A DNA stretch of 64,000 nucleotides from Streptomyces violascens (GTDB lineage Bacteria > Actinomycetota > Actinomycetes > Streptomycetales > Streptomycetaceae): positions 19,381-83,380 of the forward strand of contig NZ_BMUA01000032.1 in the NCBI RefSeq assembly GCF_014649955.1. Direction: 5' to 3'. The notes under the pieces were generated by a model that was not told the origin of the DNA, made no database searches, and was given only the letters and a program-made list of their open reading frames with translations. This document shows positions 17,135-24,987 of the stretch, one piece after another (within the stretch, counting starts at the first letter, position 1; the number at the start of each line of letters is the position of its first letter). The position numbers were made by a program, and so were the translations under genes.

Positions 17135-17731
17135 TGAAGTCCCCCAAAGCGCGGCAAATGCAAGATCATCATAGTGTGTGCGGTCTTGCGGGTGCCGGTT
17201 TTGGCCTGTCTCCCGGACTCGCTGGCCCAGACGGGCGGTGGCCAGTACTGCGTCGTCACCACGTAGCGATCAACGCCTGGCTGTGGGGTGGGGGTTCGGG
17301 TTTTGTGTGGCGGTGGTGCCGGGCCGGTTGCGATGGCGGGATCGCTTGCCTGGGCGGTCGCGGCCGCCGTGGGGCTGGCTGCGGTTCTGCAGCGGTGGGA
17401 CAGGCGTCGTGACGGTTCGGCAGAACGACGCGCAGGGTATGGAGCGTCATCCCGGTTCGGCTTCCGCCACTCCAGCGTGCCCTTGTCCGGGCCCGCGCGC
17501 AGCCGGATGCCCAGCTGACATGCGGACGAGGCAGCGGAGCGTCCCGTGCAGGCTGCCAGTTCGCTCGAACTCCCCTGGCGACGGTGTCGGCTCCGGCGGA
17601 GCCGGAGGGCTCTCTCCTCGGCGGCTCCGGAGGCCGCAGAGCCAACTCCACGGAAGCCATCGCCCACAACGGCACAGCCGGCTACGTCAGCATCGTCGTC
17701 ACGTAACGACGCGCCCCGGTGGAGAAGCAGC
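17135..17731. other. Decayed or non-coding interval
   Basis: Several frames are open, as expected at this GC content, but none has consistent codon bias or a ribosome site. Two hints of lost genes are a plus-strand frame ending at 17706 in GTAGYVSIVVT, and a hydrophobic stretch near 17330-17390 (AMAGSLAWAVAAAVGLAAVL). Short GC-rich inverted repeats lie near 17585-17640. Confidence 0.35.
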
Positions 17732-17989
17732 TCAGTGTGCGGGCTCAGCAGGCCCGCGGTTGGTCCGGTGCGGCCTCTGCTCCGCCTCCAGCGGCACCGT
17801 CAGCTCCGCGATCTGTGTCTCCAGCGCCTGAACCCGCTCCCGCGCCGCGGCCCTCCCGCGTCTCCAGCTCCTCGCACCGCCTCCTCGCCGGAACGGCAGG
17901 GAAACGGCGCGGCGGCCACAGCCCGACCGGCCGCCAGGATGCCCGGTACGTTTCCGACGTGGCGCCACGGCCAGGCGTTGTCGCTTCAC
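17732..17989 (-). CDS. Possible small basic coiled-coil protein
   Basis: The 85-residue ORF starts with GTG overlapping the stop of the TPR gene (GTGA). Its Arg-rich N-terminus is followed by a coiled-coil-like RERVQALETQIAELTVPLEAE. The overlap suggests translational coupling, but the composition is close to that of a random GC-rich frame, so it may be spurious. Confidence 0.35.
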   Translation of the reverse strand: MKRQRLAVAPRRKRTGHPGGRSGCGRRAVSLPFRRGGGARSWRRGRAAARERVQALETQIAELTVPLEAEQRPHRTNRGPAEPAH

Positions 17990-18636
17990 GGCATGTTGAG
18001 ATCCTCTCGGGCTCCCGCTATCTGGCGCAGAACACCATGGGAATCGCTGCTCCGAGCCAGATCTGTCGCTTCCGTGAGCAGCGCGGCTGCCTCGTCGCGC
18101 CGGTTCTGTTGAGCGGCGAGGTAGGCCAGTCCGATCAGGTTGGCCGCCACCCCCGGCAAAAACCCCAGCTCGCGTCGCAGACGGGTCGACTCCTCGAGAA
18201 ACGTATGGGCGTCGTCCAGGTTGCCGGCCATGTGGTCGGCAATCCCGAGATGCCGTAAGGCGTAGGACATGGTCAGCCGGTCTTCTACCTGGCCGGCGAG
18301 GTCGAGGGCACGCCGGAAGGCGGGCAGCGCGCTCGCGTTGTCGTCGCGGACCACCTGATGGAAGACGCCGATCCAGAACACCGCCTCGCCGTGACCTCGC
18401 ACCTCACCGAGGCGCCCGTAGAGATCCGCCGCACGCTTGAAGAGCTCCAGCTCCCTTGCGTCCTCCTCCCGATCCTCCAGGAACCGGGCATGGATCAGAC
18501 GGCCACGTGCCAGAGCCAAGTCGGCCTCGACCGCGTCGAGGCCGCGGTCGGCGATCTCCAGTCCGTCGCTGTCGCCACCGAAAACGGCGCGTTCGTAAAG
18601 AAGTCCGGCCTGCTTGATCCGCTCGTCCACAGTCAT
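17986..18636 (-). CDS. Tetratricopeptide-repeat protein
   Basis: The 216-residue soluble helical protein has about five TPR-like repeats (for example FKRAADLYGRLGEVRGHGEA, FRRALDLAGQVEDRLTMSYA, LRHLGIADHMAGNLDDAHTF and ANLIGLAYLAAQQNRRDEAA). It most resembles small stand-alone Streptomyces TPR proteins of unknown role, possibly a scaffold for protein contacts. The ATG has no ribosome site; a TACGAT hexamer ends six bases before it, so a leaderless mRNA is plausible. Its 5' end is only about 60 bp from the end of the IS5-family element. Confidence 0.75.
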   Translation of the reverse strand: MTVDERIKQAGLLYERAVFGGDSDGLEIADRGLDAVEADLALARGRLIHARFLEDREEDARELELFKRAADLYGRLGEVRGHGEAVFWIGVFHQVVRDDNASALPAFRRALDLAGQVEDRLTMSYALRHLGIADHMAGNLDDAHTFLEESTRLRRELGFLPGVAANLIGLAYLAAQQNRRDEAAALLTEATDLARSSDSHGVLRQIAGAREDLNMP

Positions 18637-18697
18637 GCAGTGATCGTATCGATCCCAGATTCGGAGTGCTGCGGCGTCCGGCGCTCGGTCGGCCTCT

Positions 18698-18721
18698 AAG
18701 GGCTGTCCCGTAAGCGATCTT
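18698..18721 (+). repeat. Left terminal inverted repeat of the IS5-family element
   Basis: AAGGGCTGTCCCGTAAGCGA followed by TCTT matches the complement of the right end at 20076-20098 except for C/T and one inserted G. Confidence 0.75.
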
Positions 18722-18800
18722 CGACCGGTTGCGGCAGCGCCCCGCGCGCGGGCGACTGGGCCCTGATGGCAGGATGATCGCCCCGACGATTCTGGGGGCC

Positions 18801-19220
18801 ATGTCCGTGCACACGCCTGCTGACTACCTTGAACTGGCGCATGCCGAGAGCGACAGCGCCGTACTGCATCGCCTCGCACGGTGTCCTTACCCCTTCGTAT
18901 GGCAGGCACTGGCCGCCAATCCCGCCACGGCGCCTGCCACTCTGCTGGAACTGAGCACGGCGCAAGACAGTGCCTGGAACGACAACAGGCTCCTTCGGCT
19001 GCTGGCGGAGCATCCGAGGGCGGACCACGCGGTGCTGCGAGGCGTCCGTGATGCCGTGGCGGCGAAGCTCGCCGAAGGTGAACGGCCCTATGCCGCTGTG
19101 CTCGCGCTGGCTGGGCGGACGGAACTCGCGGCGGCAGAAGTGCGACAACTCGGGACTCTCCGTGGGGCTTCCGCGCGTCTGCGCGGTCAGCTGGACCGGC
19201 ACCTCGGGCTCCGCACTTGA
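18801..19220 (+). CDS. LRV-like (variant leucine-rich repeat) protein inside the IS boundaries
   Basis: The 139-residue protein has two helical repeats of the LRV style (RCPYPFVWQALAANPATAPA, then NRLLRLLAEHPRADHAVLRG) and a helical Ala/Leu/Arg-rich C-terminus. LRV proteins are alpha/3-10 solenoids of unknown role. The ATG at 18801 has GGGGG before it; an ATG at 18774 is in frame. It lies between the outer left repeat and the transposase, so it is either a passenger gene or host DNA trapped between two related IS ends. Confidence 0.6.
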   Translation: MSVHTPADYLELAHAESDSAVLHRLARCPYPFVWQALAANPATAPATLLELSTAQDSAWNDNRLLRLLAEHPRADHAVLRGVRDAVAAKLAEGERPYAAVLALAGRTELAAAEVRQLGTLRGASARLRGQLDRHLGLRT

Positions 19221-19263
19221 CCCATACCCGGTCCCGGTCGACCCCAGATGAAACGATCTTGGT

Positions 19264-20031
19264 GTGACTGCGGTGATCACGGCGTCGGTGCCGTCCTGGA
19301 TAGGTCCCTTCACCGGGCTGAGCCCGCGCTCCTTCCGCAGGCTGGTGACTGCCGTGCGGCGCGAGACCGCTGCCGGACTTCAGCGTGGGCGGCCCTGGGG
19401 GCTCCCACTTGAGGATCGCATTCTGCTTGTCACGGCCTACTGGCGCACGAACTTGACCATGCGCCAAATCGCCCCGCTGTTCGGCATCTCGAAGTCGGCC
19501 GCAGATCGGATCATCGACCACCTCGGGCCGCTGCTCGCACTCCAGCCCCGCAAGCGGTTCGCGAAGGACACCGTCCTGATCGTGGACGGCACCCTGGTTC
19601 CCACCCGTGACCACACGATCGCTGAGCAGTCCAAGAACTACCGCTATTCCACGGCCCATCAGGTGGTCATCGACGCCGATACCCGCCTGGTTGTCGTGGT
19701 CGGCCGACCCCTGCCGGGCAACCGGCACGACTCCCGCGGCTGGGAAGAATCCGGCGCCAAGGCCGCCGTCGGCAAGACGATGACCATCGCAGACGGCGGC
19801 TACCAAGGCACCGGACTGGTCATCCCGCACCGCCGGCGCAAAGGCGAGGACCTCCTGGCCTGGAAAGAGGCACACAACCACTCCCACAAGCAGGTCCGGG
19901 CCCGCGTCGAGCACACCTTCGCCCGCATGAAGGGCTGGAAGATCCTGCGCGACTGCCGACTCAAAGGCGACGGCGTTCATCACGCGATGCTCGGCATCGC
20001 TCGCCTGCACAATCTCACCTTCGCCGGGTAA
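19264..20031 (+). CDS. IS5-family transposase
   Basis: The 255-residue transposase has the helix-turn-helix part (TNLTMRQIAPLFGISKSAAD) and a DDE core: Asp in LIVDGTLVPT, Asp in MTIADGGYQGTG, and Glu in ARVEHTFARMKGWKIL. It is complete and in one frame, so it could be active if its ends are. The start is GTG 19264, next to the internal end-like AACGATCTTGG. Confidence 0.92.
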   Translation: MTAVITASVPSWIGPFTGLSPRSFRRLVTAVRRETAAGLQRGRPWGLPLEDRILLVTAYWRTNLTMRQIAPLFGISKSAADRIIDHLGPLLALQPRKRFAKDTVLIVDGTLVPTRDHTIAEQSKNYRYSTAHQVVIDADTRLVVVVGRPLPGNRHDSRGWEESGAKAAVGKTMTIADGGYQGTGLVIPHRRRKGEDLLAWKEAHNHSHKQVRARVEHTFARMKGWKILRDCRLKGDGVHHAMLGIARLHNLTFAG

Positions 20032-20075
20032 GCACAGCGGGGGACGCAGCGACCGACCTCTCCTCCACCAACTCC

Positions 20076-20098
20076 AAGATCGTTACGGGACAACCCTT
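20076..20098 (-). repeat. Right terminal inverted repeat of the IS5-family element
   Basis: AAGATCGTTACGGGACAACC followed by CTT is the mate of the left end at 18698-18721. Confidence 0.75.
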
Positions 20099-20217
20099 AG
20101 GTGATGGGCTGCTCGGTGGTGGGGTCCCAGGTCACCCGTTGCGATCCCGCGCCCCCAGGGACAACCAGCGAACAGAGCCTCTGTGCGTCACGAAGGACCG
20201 CAACGGAGTGTGGGTGA

Positions 20218-20475
20218 TCATTCGGGGGCCGGGCGGACTACGATTCCGGTGATCTGGGCGGGCGGCGGAAGCGCCGCGTTCAGGCGCGCGGTAAGGGCGG
20301 CCGACAGCACGGTCGCCTGCGCGGCCCAAGCCACCGTGATGCCTCGAAGATGGAGGCGGCCCTCGGTATCGACGCCGAGCGGCTCCAGATGGCTGGACGC
20401 TTCGACTCCCAGGGCAGTCCTCCACCAGGCGTCGAGGTCATCGAACCAGTCAGGTCGCGACAGGGCCATCGTCAT
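20218..20475 (-). CDS. DciA/DUF721-like small protein
   Basis: The 85-residue protein follows the DciA core pattern: W..LG...A.H then a G.L.L strand (LGVDTEGRLHLRGITVAWAA) and Q..L...L..RLN..L...I..I.V.P (LSAALTARLNAALPPPAQIT). DciA helps load the replicative helicase. True chromosomal DciA of actinomycetes is longer and sits near dnaA, so this is a short paralogue of uncertain activity, of the kind seen on mobile DNA. Confidence 0.5.
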   Translation of the reverse strand: MTMALSRPDWFDDLDAWWRTALGVEASSHLEPLGVDTEGRLHLRGITVAWAAQATVLSAALTARLNAALPPPAQITGIVVRPAPE

Positions 20476-20883
20476 GCCTCCCCGGTGAAGACGCCCCGCC
20501 AGCAGGTCCCCGCCACCTCCGCGGGCGCTGCTGACGCACCGTGAAGGATATCCAGGTTCCGGCCCCGCCGGCCTCCTGGGGCACCGCGCTCAGTCCGTCG
20601 CAGTCCGTCCGTGCGGCCTGAACGCCGCGGGTTGTACGCGAGCGGGTCTGATGACCCGTCACCTGTCCGCGGCGGCACAGCCGGATACGGGCGTGGATCT
20701 CCGCGGCATGAGAGACCGCCCGGTGGCTCCGTCCCGGAGTACGCAGACCGTGCCGTGCCGGGGTCATCGGCCGGCCGTGGGTCTTGGTATCCGCTGCGCC
20801 CGGAGTCGTTGTCAGACCCTCCCCCTACCCTCAGCAACATTCCGTCACACGAGGTGACGGAATGTTGTGAGAGGGCGGACGCC
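20476..20883. other. Intergenic region with a large palindrome near its right end
   Basis: No gene recognised. Its last 50 bp carry the 14-bp inverted repeat listed separately and a GAGAGGG ribosome site for the gene at 20884. Confidence 0.5.
20835..20867. promoter_or_regulatory. 14-bp perfect inverted repeat upstream of an unknown gene
   Basis: CAACATTCCGTCAC and its exact complement GTGACGGAATGTTG flank ACGAG. It ends 16 bp before the GTG start at 20884. Symmetry and position fit an operator for a dimeric regulator; a 5'-UTR hairpin is the alternative. Confidence 0.65.
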
Positions 20884-21837
20884 GTGACCGTGTGTGTGGA
20901 ACGCAATGCCGTAGTGGACCTGGAGACCCTGGTCCAGCAGGTCCCGCAATGGGCACGCGAGTGCGGAATGGTTCCGCTGGCCCGTACCCCCGGCCTGACC
21001 GGACGGTCGGTGGGACTTGGCCCCGACGACCTCGGCGCCGAGGAGTTCGTCGGCCTCGCCCGCGAGGGCGGGGCACGGTTCCTGTACTACGTGGCCGAAC
21101 GCTTCGAGGCCGAGGATTTCGCCGTCCTCGACGACGGGGACGAAGAAGACTCCCCGGAAGACCGGCTCGACGCCGACAGCCTCAAGACACTGCGCGCCCT
21201 GCGCCGACGGGCCAAGACTCACGACGGCGAGCTCGACAGCGTCGCTCTGTGCTTCGTGACCGACGGCGTCGCCCACTACTGGGCAGCCGAGGCCCCCTGG
21301 CGGGCCAAACTGGATGAGCAGTGGACCGAGTTCAGCAACGCGCTCAGTTACGGGGCCCAGGTCAAGGCCGAGGAAATGCGCGCCCACATCGAACAGGAGA
21401 GCGCCCGGCCGTCCAAGGAACTCGAAGCCCACCCCGACATGCGCTCCGCGCGGGGCATGTGGGCCTTCGCCATCGCCAGTGAGGTCTACCCCGCCCCGGA
21501 CGGCGCGGACGACGAGACCCTCTACGCGCACCGCCGGATCCTCCAGGGCGCCCTGCGCGACGCAGAGGCCGCCATCGGGCAGACGGCCTTCCGCCTCTTC
21601 ACCCGCTACGAGCAGGAACTGGACACCCTGGCCACAGAAATCCTCGACCAGCAGCTCCTGAACGGCGCCACCACCGCCGCAGTTCGCCGGATCCGGGTCC
21701 AGGACTTCCTCACCGAGAAGTCCGGCGGCTACGCACCACCCAAGCGCACCGTCGACCTCCTCCTGGCCCGGCCCGAGCTCAAAGCCCCCAAGCCCCGGCC
21801 CGGCGGATGGCCGGACGGCCAACTGCACTTCGGCTGA
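20884..21837 (+). CDS. Unknown soluble protein
   Basis: The 317-residue acidic protein has no signal peptide or membrane segment. It has an acidic linker near residue 85 (DDGDEEDSPEDRLDADSL) and a WAAEAPWRAKLDEQWTEF segment. A long helical part with many Glu/Ala (VKAEEMRAHIEQESARPSKE, ARGMWAFAIASEVYPA) precedes a C-terminal helix pair ending VQDFLTEKSGGYAPP. I do not recognise a family. GAGAGGG precedes GTG 20884. It is probably monocistronic, controlled by the adjacent palindrome and ended by the hairpin at 21848. Confidence 0.7.
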   Translation: MTVCVERNAVVDLETLVQQVPQWARECGMVPLARTPGLTGRSVGLGPDDLGAEEFVGLAREGGARFLYYVAERFEAEDFAVLDDGDEEDSPEDRLDADSLKTLRALRRRAKTHDGELDSVALCFVTDGVAHYWAAEAPWRAKLDEQWTEFSNALSYGAQVKAEEMRAHIEQESARPSKELEAHPDMRSARGMWAFAIASEVYPAPDGADDETLYAHRRILQGALRDAEAAIGQTAFRLFTRYEQELDTLATEILDQQLLNGATTAAVRRIRVQDFLTEKSGGYAPPKRTVDLLLARPELKAPKPRPGGWPDGQLHFG

Positions 21838-21847
21838 CAGCCGTGAC

Positions 21848-21873
21848 GCCGGCCCGCAGCTTGGCGGGCCGGC
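21848..21873 (+). terminator. Terminator of the 20884 gene
   Basis: GCCGGCCCGC pairs perfectly with GCGGGCCGGC over a 6-base loop, 11 bp after the stop. Confidence 0.7.
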
Positions 21874-22103
21874 CTCCCGCGACTCCGGATACAACATCAG
21901 GACAGGACGGCCATGTTGGGCCACGTGACATCCGGCCGAACGGTCATCGCGGCCGGAATCGCGGAGCAGGGGCCGTGGCACCTCCGGACTACCTACGGAT
22001 CGAGGAAGGATCTCACCGGCGCCGTGCGCCCGGCTCCGGTGACGAACTCGACGCGCTGGGTGCGGAGTACCGGGTCGCACAGACTGTATTCCAGCCCTGA
22101 CGG

Positions 22104-22421
22104 TCAGTTGGCGTGGGGCGTGAACCGTTCGAGGAGACGTTCCTTCTGGGCGTTGCCCAGGCCGCGTACCCGGCGGCTGTCGGAAATCTGCATCTCGTCC
22201 AGGATCCTTTGGGCGCGTACTTTGCCGACGTCGGGGAGCGCTTCGAGCAGTGCCCGGACCGGCAGCTTGCGGACCGCTTCGGAGGTGCTGTCCAGCACGT
22301 CACCCAGCGACAGCTTCCGGTGCTTGAGCGCCTCCTTGACGGCGGCGCGCTCCTTGCGGGCGGCGGCTGCCTTCTCCAGCGCGGCCCGGCGCTGCTCAAG
22401 GGTCAACGGGGGCAGAGCCAT
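22104..22421 (-). CDS. Integration host factor, actinobacterial type (sIHF/mIHF)
   Basis: The 105-residue protein matches the sIHF family in length and layout: a basic N-terminal helix (LEQRRAALEKAAAARKERAA), KHRKLSLGDVLD, then a helix-two-turn-helix with LPDVGKVRAQRILDEMQISD and RRVRGLGNAQKERLLE. sIHF is a nucleoid-associated protein that binds DNA non-specifically and affects supercoiling and development. The chromosomal copy normally sits by gmk; this one has no such neighbours and is therefore a likely paralogue. GAGAGGA precedes the ATG. Confidence 0.88.
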   Translation of the reverse strand: MALPPLTLEQRRAALEKAAAARKERAAVKEALKHRKLSLGDVLDSTSEAVRKLPVRALLEALPDVGKVRAQRILDEMQISDSRRVRGLGNAQKERLLERFTPHAN

Positions 22422-22759
22422 GGGGCGGTCCTCTCGTCCTGCGGAAACCGAGCGGCCCCCATCATGACCCTGTGGCCGAGGCTTTGACCAGCGGGTTCAA
22501 GCCCATGTCACGGTGGCGTGGCGGGCGATGGCCGGCGTCCATGCGGGCACCGCACGGCAGCAGCGGGTACTTCTTTCGGTCATGCCCCCTCCTCGAAGTC
22601 GGCGGGCAGGTCGGCGGTATGGCATCGTGACAAGTCCGGCCCGTCAGGCTCCCCCGTCTTGGCGGGCCGGGCCTCTGCCGCGGCAGAGGGGACGGGGATC
22701 AGCCCGTACTGGGTGAGCGCCTGGGGTGTAGGCGCGACTGGCTCGCGGCACGGATCCGG
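22422..22759. other. Intergenic, contains a hairpin
   Basis: No gene seen. A perfect 18-bp palindrome at 22672-22689 and a longer GGCCCG/CGGGCC hairpin left of it lie downstream of the minus-strand gene ending at 22760. Confidence 0.45.
22672..22689 (-). terminator. Palindromic hairpin, probable terminator
   Basis: CCTCTGCCG and CGGCAGAGG meet without a loop. Located 70 bp past the stop of the minus-strand gene at 22760. Confidence 0.45.
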
Positions 22760-23008
22760 CTAGGCGACATCTCCCGGGACCACGCCGCTCTGTTGTGACC
22801 ATGACTTGATGACCATGTACTCACCGTCGGCGGCTTTCTCGGCGAGCGTGACGACGGCGTTTCCTGAGCCGTAGATGCCGACTTGGCCGAGGAACTTCTT
22901 CTCGGCCACCTCGCCGTCGTCCCAGTAGCCCTGTACGCACGCACCGTCGGGCCCGAACTGGGTGGTTACGCGGAATCTGCCGGGGTTTATGGACCGAGAG
23001 CCTGCCAT
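22760..23008 (-). CDS. Small beta-rich protein of unknown function
   Basis: The 82-residue protein (RFRVTTQFGPDGACVQGYWD, KKFLGQVGIYGSGNAVVTLA, YMVIKSWSQQSG) has alternating hydrophobic and polar residues typical of a small beta-barrel or sandwich. Its single Cys and lack of signal peptide suggest a cytoplasmic protein. The ATG at 23008 is the best start; the frame further up overlaps the dnaE stub in another frame. Not recognised. Confidence 0.55.
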   Translation of the reverse strand: MAGSRSINPGRFRVTTQFGPDGACVQGYWDDGEVAEKKFLGQVGIYGSGNAVVTLAEKAADGEYMVIKSWSQQSGVVPGDVA

Positions 23009-23018
23009 GCGATGTTCG

Positions 23019-23378
23019 TCAGCCGTTGCCGTGCCCTGGCCGGGGCACCGCGAGCCGCTGCTTCGGTAGGGAGAACGGGGCGGGTGGTTCATCGGCGGCG
23101 TACGGCGCTGATCCAGGCGGGCAGGGCCATGGCGGCGAAGGCGAGCATTCCGTCGGCCGGTGGGAGGCGACCGCGACATCGACGCCGAGAATCGGCCGGA
23201 TGCCGTGGGCGGCACAGGCCTGCACGAAGCGCACCATTCCGGCCATGGTGTCCCGGTCGGTGAGCGCCAGCTCCGTCATGCCGCGCTCGGCAGCCCGTGC
23301 CACCAGGGCTTCGGGGTGGGAGGCGCCGCACCTGGCGGAATAGCCGGAGGCGACATGCAGATGCACAAACCCGCCCAT
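23019..23378 (-). pseudogene. DNA polymerase III alpha / DnaE2-like PHP domain, N-terminal stub
   Basis: Residues 1-73 read as the start of a DnaE-type polymerase: GGFVHLHVASGYSARCGASH, then MTELALTDRDTMAGMVRFVQ and GIRPILGVDVAVA, which form the PHP domain. After this the frame becomes Pro-rich nonsense and stops, whereas the full enzyme has over 1000 residues. The ribosome site CAGGAGGAG and the ATG are intact, so a short peptide may still be made. The break is near 23160. Confidence 0.8.
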
Positions 23379-23502
23379 CCGCTCCTCCTGCGCTCTATGC
23401 CCCCTTGCCCCTTCTGTCCCAGTGGCCAGATATCCACCATAGCCCACAGAACCGAATGCCTGTTCGAACAAGAAGTAAGGTCTTGTCCACCCCTCTGGCT
23501 GC

Positions 23503-23514
23503 TAGCAATTGCTA
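23503..23514. promoter_or_regulatory. Palindromic operator of the RHH/Fic-like toxin-antitoxin pair
   Basis: TAGCAATTGCTA is a perfect 12-bp palindrome 11 bp before the antitoxin ATG. Ribbon-helix-helix antitoxins normally bind such sites to autoregulate. Confidence 0.6.
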
Positions 23515-23524
23515 TCTTGGGGGG

Positions 23525-23749
23525 ATGGCAGCCGATGAGAAGCAGCTCAACGTCCGCGTTCGCGCCCGCACCCATGAACTCCTCGCCGAACGGGTCCAGC
23601 GCAGGGGCGTCACCATGCAGGCCTACGTCTCCGGCCTCATCGAAAGCGACATCGACCCCGCCCGCGATCCCTTCGTCGCCGGCCTCGTCGACGACATGAC
23701 CGGCCTGCTCGACGAGTTCGACGACGCCTTCCACCCCGGACAGCGTTGA
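23525..23749 (+). CDS. Ribbon-helix-helix (Arc-type) antitoxin
   Basis: The 74-residue protein has the RHH DNA-binding fold at its start: beta strand KQLNVRVRAR, then helices THELLAERVQRRG and TMQAYVSGLIESDI. An acidic C-terminal tail (DDMTGLLDEFDDAFH) would contact the toxin. GGGGGG precedes the ATG and the palindrome lies in the promoter. It overlaps the toxin start by one base (TGATG), so the two are co-translated. Confidence 0.82.
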   Translation: MAADEKQLNVRVRARTHELLAERVQRRGVTMQAYVSGLIESDIDPARDPFVAGLVDDMTGLLDEFDDAFHPGQR

Positions 23750-24135
23750 TGTTCCTGCGCATCGACGCCCGCTGGATCGAAGACGCCCTGCAGGACTTCG
23801 AACAGCGCACCGGCCGCGAGACCGGCATCGACGACTGGGGCGCCCTGACCGCCGCGGTCTACCGCCACGCCTACGAACTCCACGCCGGCGAACCCTTCTA
23901 CCTCGAAGCCCCCGTCAGGGCCGCCGTCCTGCTGCAGATGTTCGTCACCCTCAGGCCCCTGACCGACTACAACGGCCTCGTCGGATCCGCCCTGGCCCTG
24001 CGCTACCTCCACCAGTCCGCCGAACCCGCCAAACCCCCCGCCGGCGCCATGGCCGACCTCGTGCGGGAAATCCGCTCCGGCACACTCACCCTGCGCGCCA
24101 CCGCCGCTCGCCTGCGCTCCTGGGGCACCGACTGA
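23749..24135 (+). CDS. Fic/Doc-like toxin of the toxin-antitoxin pair
   Basis: The 128-residue protein resembles the actinobacterial proteins annotated as Fic-family toxin components, with the pattern LRIDARWIEDALQDFEQRTG, a helix with AALTAAVYRHAYE, and LQMFVTLRPLTDYNGLVGSA. Doc phosphorylates EF-Tu using the motif HxFx(D/N)xNKR; here the equivalent region reads LRPLTDYNGLVG, so the His and the terminal Arg/Lys are missing. The activity may be changed or lost. ATG 23749 overlaps the antitoxin stop by one base. Confidence 0.72.
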   Translation: MFLRIDARWIEDALQDFEQRTGRETGIDDWGALTAAVYRHAYELHAGEPFYLEAPVRAAVLLQMFVTLRPLTDYNGLVGSALALRYLHQSAEPAKPPAGAMADLVREIRSGTLTLRATAARLRSWGTD

Positions 24136-24352
24136 CCCCTGCCGAGTGCGCCACCGCCCTACGGGCCGATGGTGACCGCTGCTCTTCCACGACCAGGCCC
24201 GGTCTCCCTGAAGGCGGAACGGCAGCGGCCCGCGTGCGGCGAGCGCACGAAAGTACTGGCGGACCTAAGGGACGACTGCATTGTCAGTGCCCCCCTTTAG
24301 CGTCGAAAGCCAGGGCCCGGACCGGCCGGGGCCATCGAGCGAGGGAGCGACC

Positions 24353-24610
24353 ATGGGCAACATCAGCATCGACAAGAAGGCGCTGCCACGGCTCCTCGAC
24401 GACGGCTCCGCCCATCACGGCGCCTCCTACCAGCAGGTCTTCACCGCCCTGGCCGCCACCCACCGCGGCCGTCCGCCGGCCCAGATCGTGCCCCTGCTGC
24501 GCCGCGCCGCGGATGACGCGCTGCTCGGGTTCACGGCGGCCGATCTGCGCGAGCAGGCCGAGGCGATCAGCACTGGCCGGCCGTACGAGCTGAGGATCAC
24601 CCTGACGTGA
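24353..24610 (+). CDS. Small soluble protein of unknown function
   Basis: The 85-residue protein (SIDKKALPRLLDDGSAHHGA, YQQVFTALAATHRGRPPAQI, then a helical part with AADLREQAEAIS) has balanced composition, a good ribosome site (GAGGGAG) and an ATG start. I do not recognise it. No partner gene is adjacent. Confidence 0.6.
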   Translation: MGNISIDKKALPRLLDDGSAHHGASYQQVFTALAATHRGRPPAQIVPLLRRAADDALLGFTAADLREQAEAISTGRPYELRITLT

Positions 24611-24731
24611 GATGGCCGCCGGGAGCGCACGCTCCCTCCAACACCCGTCCGACCGGCCCCTGTTGAGGGAACTAGGTGGGCAAACGCCTCCTGCCGGGCG
24701 TCGTGGCCCTTTCGATGCCGGTGTGCGCAAC

Positions 24732-24987
24732 ATGAAGCCGTTCAGGGAAGCCGTCGCTGAGACACTCGCGGAGCTGGCCCGCCGCGGGGGTGACGCTCGC
24801 GCCCGTCACGGTGGAAGACACCATCGAGAAGCAGATCACCGTCGTGGCCGACCGGCTCGGCAACCAACCGCGGTCGGCACGGCGCTACTTCGACGCTGCC
24901 GCCATGGCCGACCCCCTCGCCCGCAACGTCCGCGCCGAGGCGGTGGTGAAGGCCGCCGGGTCGATCTCGCGATCGGTGATCGGGTAG
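24732..24987 (+). pseudogene. Unknown gene broken by a +1 change in a G run
   Basis: MKPFREAVAETLAELARR reads in one frame, and its natural continuation, VTLAPVTVEDTIEKQITVVA then RLGNQPRSARRYFDAAAMAD, in the next. The switch is at five G residues near 24784-24789; four would restore one frame. It is either a real frameshift or a homopolymer error. The product, probably a DNA-associated helical protein, is not identified, and the far end also looks cut. Confidence 0.5.

Larger units (their letters stand above)
18699..20097 (+). mobile_element. IS5-family element (possibly compound) enclosing an LRV-like gene
   Basis: Outer ends: AGGGCTGTCCCGTAAGCGAT at 18699 and its inverted counterpart, read from 20097, AGGGTTGTCCCGTAACGATC. 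They differ by one substitution and one inserted G. TA flanks both sides (18697-18698, 20098-20099), the 2-bp target duplication of the IS427/IS1031 type. The transposase occupies only the right 55 percent. A second, partial internal copy of the end sequence (AACGATCTTGG at 19252-19262) lies just before the transposase, suggesting that its own left end was cut away. Confidence 0.7.

Noticed and set aside
17178..17831. 217-residue plus-strand ORF in the decayed interval
   Set aside because: Arg/Pro/Ser-rich with many Cys and no ribosome site; typical random GC-rich frame.
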